Origin: DATKCN01 sp035513175
GTDB lineage: Bacteria > Chloroflexota > Chloroflexia > Thermomicrobiales > CFX8
NCBI GenBank assembly: GCA_035513175.1
Contig: DATKCN010000215.1
Span: 1-5,137, forward strand
Direction of reading: 5' to 3'
DNA length: 5,137 nt
Of this stretch, positions 1-4,964 are shown piece by piece. Below the pieces are notes generated by a model. That model saw only the letters and a list, made by a program, of their open reading frames with translations. It was not told the origin of the DNA and did not search any database. Position numbers and translations under genes: made by a program. The stretch's first letter is position 1. The number at the start of each line of letters is the position of its first letter.

Positions 1-928
1 CCTCGGCGATGAGTATGGCCGCGACTGACTGCACCGTCTGGCTGGAGATGGCAAAGCCGAGCCCGTCGGCGTACAGACCCGACGCCGCCTGGCGGACGAC
101 AGCGGTGTTCACACCGATCACCTCGCCCCACATGTTCAGCAGGGGTCCGCCGGAGTTGCCGGGATTGATCGGCGCGTCGTGCTGAATGAGGTTGTCCATC
201 GCCGAGCCGTCCACGTTCACCAGCCGCCTGCCAAGCCCGGACACGACGCCCTCGGTGACGGTGTTCGTGTAGTTGCCGAGGGCGCTGCCGATGGCGATCA
301 CGCGCTCGCCGGGACGGAGTGCGTTGGAGTCGCCGAGCGGCAGGATGCCCGGCACGGGGACATCGACCTTGATGACAGCGAGGTCGGTAAACGCATCGGT
401 TCCGATGAGCGTCGCTTCCACCATCGTGCCGTCCGCGAAGATGACGTCGATCGCGACACTGAGAGCCACCACGTGTGCGTTGGTCACGATGTACCCGTCG
501 TCGCTGATGATGAAGCCGGTGCCAGCGCCGACCGGCCGGAGGTCGGCGCCGTCATTAAAGAAGCCGCCAAAGTACCGGCGGTTTATGACCGTCACGACCG
601 CCATGTTCGTGCGGGCGACGATGTCGGCGATCGATTCGACCGGTTCCCGATCCCCGGCAGGCACGTTAGCCACCGCCGCCGTCGGGGTGGACCGAAGGAC
701 GGTGGTCGCGCTGCCCGGCGCTGGGGGCGGAACTGTCGCGGACAGGAGCAGATCGCCAGCCCCGGCAACAGGGGAGCCGGCGGGAGTCAGTACGATAAGC
801 GTCTGGTTGCTTCTGGCCACCGACCGGCCGGCAATGGCTCCGGCCGCCGCGCCGAAGATCGATCCGAGGATCAATGTCAGCGCTGCGACAACCAGCAGGG
901 TAGACGTGCCGTGGCGATGCTCGTTCAC
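1..928 (-). CDS. htrA: HtrA/DegP-family trypsin-like serine protease, membrane-anchored, 3' end cut by window edge
   Basis: This is a serine protease of the HtrA family, which degrades misfolded proteins outside the cytoplasmic membrane. 309 residues are visible. Residues 1-9 are polar and basic, about 10-34 form one hydrophobic helix without a lipobox (a likely uncleaved signal anchor), and 45-100 are a Pro/Ala/Thr-rich linker. The protease domain covers about 105-309. The catalytic triad is complete: His152 in TNAHVV, Asp182 in TDLAVIKV and Ser259 in GNSGG. The reading frame leaves the window right after the protease domain, so the PDZ domain usual for the family should lie outside. The start is a GTG, chosen because a strong Shine-Dalgarno sequence sits 5 bases upstream and because the hydrophobic anchor begins directly after it. 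It lies downstream of a close paralogue on the same strand. It is either in an operon with it or, given the roughly 400-base gap, has its own promoter. The family call is near certain; the substrate is unknown. Confidence 0.95.
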   Translation of the reverse strand, partial: MNEHRHGTSTLLVVAALTLILGSIFGAAAGAIAGRSVARSNQTLIVLTPAGSPVAGAGDLLLSATVPPPAPGSATTVLRSTPTAAVANVPAGDREPVESIADIVARTNMAVVTVINRRYFGGFFNDGADLRPVGAGTGFIISDDGYIVTNAHVVALSVAIDVIFADGTMVEATLIGTDAFTDLAVIKVDVPVPGILPLGDSNALRPGERVIAIGSALGNYTNTVTEGVVSGLGRRLVNVDGSAMDNLIQHDAPINPGNSGGPLLNMWGEVIGVNTAVVRQAASGLYADGLGFAISSQTVQSVAAILIAE

Positions 929-933
929 GTTAT

Positions 934-940
934 CCCTCCT
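934..940 (-). promoter_or_regulatory. Strong ribosome binding site for the GTG-started HtrA
   Basis: On the minus strand the sequence reads AGGAGGG, then five bases (ATAAC), then the GTG at 928-926. This is close to the ideal anti-16S match at a good spacing. It decides the start: no ATG lies in this frame near the N-terminus, so a caller requiring ATG would miss or truncate the gene. Confidence 0.85.
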
Positions 941-983
941 GGAACGTGGTTCACGCCGACCGTCGAAACACCTGGACACGTCG

Positions 984-1005
984 TGACGCGCCGATGGGCG
1001 CGTCA
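984..1005. repeat. Perfect 9-bp inverted repeat with 4-base loop
   Basis: TGACGCGCC at 984-992 and its exact reverse complement GGCGCGTCA at 997-1005 flank a GATG loop. It lies 56-77 bases upstream of the GTG start of the partial HtrA gene, so it would fall in that gene's leader or promoter. No T-run follows on either strand, so an intrinsic terminator is unlikely. An operator or a 5'-UTR hairpin is more plausible. The structure is read directly; the role is inferred. Confidence 0.55.
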
Positions 1006-1050
1006 TCGAACGTGACAGCCGGAGTCATGCACCAACACTACCAAGCGCGC

Positions 1051-1065
1051 CGGCCCGCCGGGCCG
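1051..1065. repeat. GC-only hairpin, 6-bp stem with 3-base loop
   Basis: CGGCCC at 1051-1056 and GGGCCG at 1060-1065 can pair around GCC. It sits inside a run made almost only of G and C (about 1045-1076). No T-tract follows on either strand, so it is not a typical terminator. In DNA this rich in GC a 6-bp stem may be chance. Confidence 0.3.
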
Positions 1066-1187
1066 CGGGCGGCGCATCCCATTGGTACTGAATCCCCGAC
1101 GCAACGCCGGGCCGGACAGCCGGGAAGCCCGCCTGGCTCTCCATCCCTGCGGCGACATGATCCAACGTCAGGAACGGGTTCTTCCTA

Positions 1188-1202
1188 TTGTCAGACTGAC
1201 AA
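1188..1202. promoter_or_regulatory. 15-bp perfect palindrome, candidate repressor operator
   Basis: TTGTCAG, a central A, then CTGACAA: two exact 7-bp arms. It contains more A and T than its surroundings and has the size and symmetry of a site bound by a homodimeric regulator of the GntR or TetR type. It lies between the two protease genes, about 260 bases upstream of the downstream start and about 125 bases past the stop of the upstream gene. No regulator gene is in the window, so the binding protein is unknown. The palindrome is seen; the operator role is inferred. Confidence 0.45.
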
Positions 1203-1268
1203 GGGCGACGATGACGCTACCGGCCAGAGAGGCGATTGTCTTCACACGATACGAATGGAGCGTATGCG

Positions 1269-1331
1269 ATGCGCACCTGCGAACCCCTGGTGTTCCGTCT
1301 CGCTCGTGGTGAAACCGTGCCGGACGCCTAG
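1269..1331 (+). CDS. Possible 20-residue small ORF, unrecognised
   Basis: An ATG at 1269 opens a 20-codon frame ending in TAG at 1329-1331. A GGAG sits at 1257-1260, 8 bases before the ATG. The peptide reads MRTCEPLVFRLARGETVPDA and matches no family I recognise. Its stop overlaps the stop codon of the convergent HtrA gene inside a CCTAGG palindrome. A frame this short easily arises by chance, and no promoter is visible. It could be a leader peptide, a gene remnant or nothing. Confidence 0.12.
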   Translation: MRTCEPLVFRLARGETVPDA

Positions 1332-2539
1332 GTATTCCGCGGGCGCGTGCCGAGCGTGACGCCGATCGACAGCGTTTCGTCGGTCGACTGGCGATAGATC
1401 GTCAGCGTGACTGTGTCGCCCGGCTCGTACTGGAACAGGATGTTAACCAGCGACCGGTCCAGGTTAATCGCTTCATCGTTGATGTGGGTGATGACATCGC
1501 CGATCTCGACGCCCGCGTCGCTGGCCGGGCCAGGAATCAGCTCTGTTACGATCACGCCATCCTGCACTGGAAGCCCCTCGACCGTCGCGGTGCGTGGGTT
1601 GAGCTGGCCGTAGGTGATGCCGAGGAACGGACGGGTGACAAAGCCATCCTCGATCAGTCGATCGACGATGTGCTGGAATGTCTCGGATGCGATCGCGAAC
1701 CCGAGCCCTTCCGCAGGAACGCCAGACGTGGCCTGCCGCACGACTGCGGTGTTGACGCCGACGACCTCTCCATTGAGATTGAACAACGGGCCGCCGGAGT
1801 TGCCGGGGTTGATCGCGGCGTCGTGCTGGATGAGGTCTTCCAGGGCCGGCGAGGTCCCCCCAGCCTGGAGCGTGCGGCCGAGCGCCGAGACGATGCCCTC
1901 GGTGACCGTGTTGGTGTAGTTGCCGAGCGCGCTGCCGATGGCGATGACGCGGTCACCGGGACGCAGCAGCGTGGAGTCGCCGATGGCCGCCACGGCGGGC
2001 ACGTCCCCTTCGACGCGAATGACCGCCAGATCGGTCACCGGATCAGACCCTATCAACGTCGCGCTAACCTCGGAGCCATCGTGGAAGACGACGCCGAGTG
2101 ACTGAGAGCCTTCAACCACGTGCGCGTTCGTGACGATGTACCCGTCGGCGCTGACGATGAAGCCAGTGCCGGTGCCTGCCACCTGCTCGCCGCTCTGACC
2201 GTAAAATCCAGTGAAGGTCTGACGGTTGTACACGGTCACGACAGCCGGGTTCACCGCATCGACGAGGTCGGCGAGCGAGAGGCGGTCCGCCAGCGTCGGC
2301 TCCTGCGCGATTGGCTGGCCATCGACGCGCTCGACGGTGCTGGCCGGCGCGCTGGTGGGCGCAGCGGTCGCGTTCGTCGTGGTTGATCGCGTCGACATCA
2401 GCTCGGCGGCGATCGGCGCCGTTGGCTCCGGCGAGCCATCGGCGCCGCCGAGCTCACCAATGCAGCCTGTCAGGATCAGCGTGAGCGCCAGGATTGCGGC
2501 CAGGAGTGAGGTCGGCGTCAGGCGGGTGAAGCGGCTCAT
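1328..2539 (-). CDS. htrA: HtrA/DegP-family serine protease lipoprotein with C-terminal PDZ domain
   Basis: This is a complete 403-residue extracytoplasmic quality-control protease. Residues 1-26 are a lipoprotein signal peptide: a basic start (R3, R6), a hydrophobic stretch at 11-23, and lipobox LTGC with Cys26 as the lipid-anchored residue. A Ser/Thr/Ala/Pro linker spans about 30-85. The protease domain is about 88-295 with triad His140 (TNAHVV), Asp170 (TDLAVIRV) and Ser248 (GNSGG). One PDZ domain follows at about 303-400, beginning at the FLGI loop. A longer frame to an ATG at 2632 exists, but its extra 31 residues are Arg/His-rich and would bury the signal peptide. The ATG at 2539 puts the signal at the N-terminus and has an upstream Shine-Dalgarno. 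The gene is divergent from the rhodanese gene and lies upstream of a close paralogue on the same strand. The substrate is not predictable. Confidence 0.96.
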   Translation of the reverse strand: MSRFTRLTPTSLLAAILALTLILTGCIGELGGADGSPEPTAPIAAELMSTRSTTTNATAAPTSAPASTVERVDGQPIAQEPTLADRLSLADLVDAVNPAVVTVYNRQTFTGFYGQSGEQVAGTGTGFIVSADGYIVTNAHVVEGSQSLGVVFHDGSEVSATLIGSDPVTDLAVIRVEGDVPAVAAIGDSTLLRPGDRVIAIGSALGNYTNTVTEGIVSALGRTLQAGGTSPALEDLIQHDAAINPGNSGGPLFNLNGEVVGVNTAVVRQATSGVPAEGLGFAIASETFQHIVDRLIEDGFVTRPFLGITYGQLNPRTATVEGLPVQDGVIVTELIPGPASDAGVEIGDVITHINDEAINLDRSLVNILFQYEPGDTVTLTIYRQSTDETLSIGVTLGTRPRNT

Positions 2540-2550
2540 TGCGTTCGATA

Positions 2551-2557
2551 CCCTTTC
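2551..2557 (-). promoter_or_regulatory. Ribosome binding site supporting the start at 2539
   Basis: GAAAGGG on the minus strand lies 11 bases before the ATG at 2539-2537. The spacing is longer than ideal, but together with the signal peptide it supports this start over the ATG at 2632. Confidence 0.5.
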
Positions 2558-2559
2558 GA

Positions 2560-2572
2560 CTCGCGTCGCGAG
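2560..2572. promoter_or_regulatory. 13-bp perfect palindrome just upstream of the HtrA lipoprotein
   Basis: CTCGCG, a central T, then CGCGAG. It sits two bases upstream of the protease gene's Shine-Dalgarno sequence, in the 222-base divergent region. The position suits an operator that blocks transcription or a hairpin that limits ribosome access. It differs in sequence from the other palindromes in the window, so it is not a shared motif. The role is inferred. Confidence 0.35.
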
Positions 2573-2592
2573 GCGGAGATGACTGTGGCATG

Positions 2593-2604
2593 ATCGCCGG
2601 CGAT
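2593..2604. promoter_or_regulatory. 12-bp perfect palindrome in the divergent promoter region
   Basis: ATCGCCGGCGAT, two abutting 6-bp arms without a spacer. It lies 54 bases upstream of the protease start and 158 bases upstream of the rhodanese start, where a site could affect both divergent genes. No confident -35/-10 pair was found around it; a TTGACT at 2613-2618 has no good -10 partner. The operator role is a weak inference. Confidence 0.3.
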
Positions 2605-2761
2605 GCGTCGTGTTGACTCTCATTGCACGCACTTGAACTCTGACGATGAGACCTGAGCATCGCGTGAACCGCGCCTGAAGACTGACTGAATTCTCGCCGC
2701 TCGTGAACCGAATGTCGAAGCGATCGGCTCAATCCGGCTCCATGATCGACCCGGGAGCGCA

Positions 2762-3712
2762 ATGAACGTACCATGCACGCTGTCACGCAGGGCACTGCTG
2801 GGGATCGCGGCGTCGGGGCTCGCGGCCCGCGCGCTTGGGTTGTCCGGCTGCGGCTCGGACGATCAACCGCCGGTCGGCATGCCGGCGACCGCCAGCTACC
2901 TGAGCGACGATTTGCTGGTCGACGCCGCTTGGCTCGCGCAACGGATCGATGATCCAGCGACACGGGTGATCGACAGCTCGCCAGCCAGCGTGTACCGCGA
3001 CGGTCACATCCCAGGCGCGTCGCATCTCTGGTGGCAGGACACCATTGAGGTCAATAACCCGACCTACGGCATGCTCACCGGCGTCGAGACACGGCGTCGA
3101 TTGATGCACGAGGCGGGGATCGACGAGGGCGCCACCGTGATCGTCTACGACGACGACGGAGGGACGTTCGCCGCGCGCGCTCTGTGGATGCTGCACGCTA
3201 TGAGCTTCGCCGGAACCCGGCTGCTGGATGGCGGCAGTCAGGCGTGGACACGAGCCGGACACGAGCTGACGCGGGAATCGGTCAGCCGGCAATCAGGCGC
3301 GCTGGAGGGCGCACACACCGAGGACGTCTACGCGCACGCGCACGACATTGAGGGATGGATCGGGCGTGACGATCTCGCAATCCTCGACACGCGAACCCGG
3401 CAGGAGCGCGTGGAAACGTGGCACGACCGGCTCCGGACCGGCCGGATTCCGGGGAGCGCGTGGCTACCGCGTGACCGGTTTCATGCCGAGTCCGGATCGC
3501 CGTATCTCGCGTCCCGCTCGGATCTGATCGAGCGGCTTGCGATGGCGGGCGTCGCGCCGGGGGTGCCTGAAGTCGTCGTCTACGGTCTGCATTCGACGCT
3601 CGCCGCGCTGCCGTACGTGGCGTTACGCGCGCTGGGCACTCCCCGCGTGCGCGTGTATGACGGCGCATGGGCGGAGTGGGGCGCCGGGGAGCGATCGATC
3701 GAGCCACTGTAA
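2762..3712 (+). CDS. Tat-exported two-domain rhodanese-like lipoprotein lacking the catalytic cysteine
   Basis: The 316-residue protein has the two-domain layout of thiosulfate/3-mercaptopyruvate sulfurtransferases. Residues 1-30 are an export signal with a twin-arginine motif (SRRALLG, 8-14), a hydrophobic Ala/Leu stretch, and lipobox LSGC with Cys30. Domain 1 (about 50-170) carries the HIPGA signature (Tyr78, His82-Ala86) and the usual non-catalytic loop. Domain 2 (about 185-312) carries the C-terminal signature VRVYDGAWAEW (296-306). The catalytic loop, normally YC-G-S-G-x-x-A, reads YGLHSTLAA here: the cysteine position is Gly275 (codon GGT, 3584-3586). No cysteine exists after residue 30, so no cysteine persulfide can form and sulfur transfer by the known mechanism is not expected. 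The start ATG has GGGAG four bases upstream. It is divergent from the HtrA lipoprotein. A binding or structural role at the membrane surface is possible but unproven. The family is certain; the function is unknown. Confidence 0.93.
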   Translation: MNVPCTLSRRALLGIAASGLAARALGLSGCGSDDQPPVGMPATASYLSDDLLVDAAWLAQRIDDPATRVIDSSPASVYRDGHIPGASHLWWQDTIEVNNPTYGMLTGVETRRRLMHEAGIDEGATVIVYDDDGGTFAARALWMLHAMSFAGTRLLDGGSQAWTRAGHELTRESVSRQSGALEGAHTEDVYAHAHDIEGWIGRDDLAILDTRTRQERVETWHDRLRTGRIPGSAWLPRDRFHAESGSPYLASRSDLIERLAMAGVAPGVPEVVVYGLHSTLAALPYVALRALGTPRVRVYDGAWAEWGAGERSIEPL

Positions 3713-3756
3713 GGATGGGCCGAAGAGTTCCGAACGCTGGCCTTCTGCTCACACCT

Positions 3757-3775
3757 CCGGCGGCTGCCGGGCTTT
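3757..3775 (+). terminator. Weak hairpin after the rhodanese-like gene
   Basis: CCGGC (3757-3761) and GCCGG (3766-3770) pair around GGCT, followed by GCTTT. The stem is only 5 bp and the T-run three bases, so it is at best a weak or partial terminator within the 108-base gap before the next gene. It may simply be chance. Confidence 0.2.
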
Positions 3776-3805
3776 CATCCTGACGACCGTGAATCGTCGC
3801 GCGCT

Positions 3806-3812
3806 GGGAGGA
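3806..3812 (+). promoter_or_regulatory. Ribosome binding site for the GTG-started MetE-like gene
   Basis: GGGAGGA lies 8 bases upstream of the GTG at 3821. Strong complementarity and ideal spacing settle the GTG start. The first residues (RADVIGSMLRP) match the normal N-terminus of the family, so nothing is missing upstream. Confidence 0.8.
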
Positions 3813-3820
3813 AACCGAAC

Positions 3821-4915
3821 GTGCCCGCATATCGAGCCGACGTGATCGGCAGCATGCTGCGTCCCGAATACCTGTTGCAGGCGCGCGAGAAGCACGCGCG
3901 TGGCGAGCTGTCGCACGCCGAGTTCAAGCGCGTCGAGGATCGCGCGGTGGACGACTGCGTTGCGATACAGGAGCGCGCCGGGGTGGACGTCATCACCGAC
4001 GGCGAGATGCGGCGCAACGTGTTTGCCAGTCAGCTCGTGCAGGCGGCGGACGGATTTGAGGTTGTCGAGGGCAACACTGTCGACTGGTTCAGGCTCGATG
4101 GGACAATCGAGACGAGCCCCGTCACGGTCGGGCTGACCGGGCGGATACGGATGAAACGCAACCTGTCGGCGGAGGAGCTCACCTACCTGCGGGCGCGAAC
4201 CGAGCGCCCGGTCAAGATGACGATCCCCAGCCCAACGATGTACGCCTACTACTGGGTTCCGGGCATCTCCGAGGCCGCCTATCCGTCAACGGACGCGTAT
4301 ATGACAAACGTCACCGACATACTTCGTGACGAGGTAACGGAGCTGGCGCGGCTGGGCGCTGAGTACATCCAGATCGACGCGCCGGAATTCGGCATGCTGC
4401 TCGACCCGCATCAGCAGGCGTGGTTCGCGTCCAAGGGGTTCGACCCCGGCAGGATGCTCCACGACGGCATCGACATGATCAACGCCGTGATCGAGGGCCA
4501 CGCGGGAGTGACATTCGGGCTGCACGTCTGCCGTGGCAACGACGCGGGCCGCTATATGGCGAAGGGCAGCTACGCGGCGCTGGCGGACTCGATCTTCGCC
4601 CGCTCCCGCTGCCAGCGGCTGCTGCTTGAATACGATGACGAACGCTCCGGCGACTTCGCGCCGCTGCGATCCGTGCCCGACGACGTCGTGGTTGTGCTGG
4701 GCCTGATCACGACCAAGTCGGCTCGGATGGAATCGGAACCGCAGGTCGCGGCGCGCATCGCCGAGGCTGCGACACACATGCCGCTGGACCGGCTCGCGCT
4801 CAGCCCACAGTGCGGCTTCGCGTCGGTGGCGAAGGGCAATCCGATCCCGTTCGAGGTTCAGGAGCGCAAGCTGCGGCTCGTGGCCGAGGTTGCCCGCCGG
4901 TTCTGGGATGACTGA
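3821..4915 (+). CDS. MetE C-terminal-domain family zinc methyltransferase (short, stand-alone form)
   Basis: This 364-residue cytoplasmic protein is a single TIM-barrel like the C-terminal half of cobalamin-independent methionine synthase; full MetE is about twice as long. The expected zinc ligands are present: His235 and Cys237 in LHVCRGN, Glu270 in LLEYDD, and Cys331 in SPQCGF. The segment IQIDAPEF (183-190, Asp186) corresponds to the substrate-binding IDEPA-type motif of MetE. The N-terminal RADVIGSMLRP and the ITDGEMRR motif (58-65) are typical of the short COG0620 members. Known relatives include methionine synthases taking methyl groups from other donors and epoxyalkane:coenzyme M transferase. 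The thiol substrate and the methyl or alkyl donor cannot be told from this sequence, so metE is not assigned. It follows the rhodanese-like gene after 108 bases on the same strand, and co-transcription is possible. No cobalamin or SAM riboswitch was recognised upstream. Confidence 0.93.
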   Translation: MPAYRADVIGSMLRPEYLLQAREKHARGELSHAEFKRVEDRAVDDCVAIQERAGVDVITDGEMRRNVFASQLVQAADGFEVVEGNTVDWFRLDGTIETSPVTVGLTGRIRMKRNLSAEELTYLRARTERPVKMTIPSPTMYAYYWVPGISEAAYPSTDAYMTNVTDILRDEVTELARLGAEYIQIDAPEFGMLLDPHQQAWFASKGFDPGRMLHDGIDMINAVIEGHAGVTFGLHVCRGNDAGRYMAKGSYAALADSIFARSRCQRLLLEYDDERSGDFAPLRSVPDDVVVVLGLITTKSARMESEPQVAARIAEAATHMPLDRLALSPQCGFASVAKGNPIPFEVQERKLRLVAEVARRFWDD

Positions 4916-4964
4916 TACCGTTTCACCTCACCGGCGGCACGTTGTCAGGGACTGAAAGGGCCGC

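Larger units (their letters stand above)
929..1327. other. Intergenic region between the two HtrA genes, no convincing gene
   Basis: About 400 bases separate the stop of the upstream protease from the start of the downstream one. Plus-strand open frames exist here, but their translations are Arg/Pro/Gly-rich, have no recognisable domain and fit chance frames in GC-rich DNA. What stands out are three inverted repeats (984-1005, 1051-1065, 1188-1202). No clear sigma70 -35/-10 pair could be assigned by eye on either strand. The region is long enough to hold a separate promoter for the downstream protease. Confidence 0.6.

Noticed and set aside
179..1015. Long plus-strand open frames opposite the partial HtrA gene
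   Set aside because: They are antisense shadows of a protease with a complete catalytic triad. Their translations are His/Asp/Arg-rich with no family resemblance.
946..1359. Plus-strand open frame of 137 codons through the gap between the HtrA genes
   Set aside because: Arg/Pro/Gly-rich translation with no domain, no good ribosome binding site, and its end runs antisense into the protease gene. Fits a chance frame in GC-rich DNA.
2540..2632. N-terminal extension of the HtrA lipoprotein to an ATG at 2632
   Set aside because: It would place 31 Arg/His-rich residues before a clear lipoprotein signal peptide. The ATG at 2539 gives a normal signal peptide and has a Shine-Dalgarno sequence.
2613..2641. 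Sigma70 promoter with -35 TTGACT in the divergent region
   Set aside because: At 17 bases spacing the -10 would be AACTCT, which matches the consensus at only two positions. No better partner is nearby.
3713..3820. Riboswitch (cobalamin or SAM) upstream of the MetE-like gene
   Set aside because: The gap is only 108 bases and contains none of the conserved boxes I know for these riboswitches.
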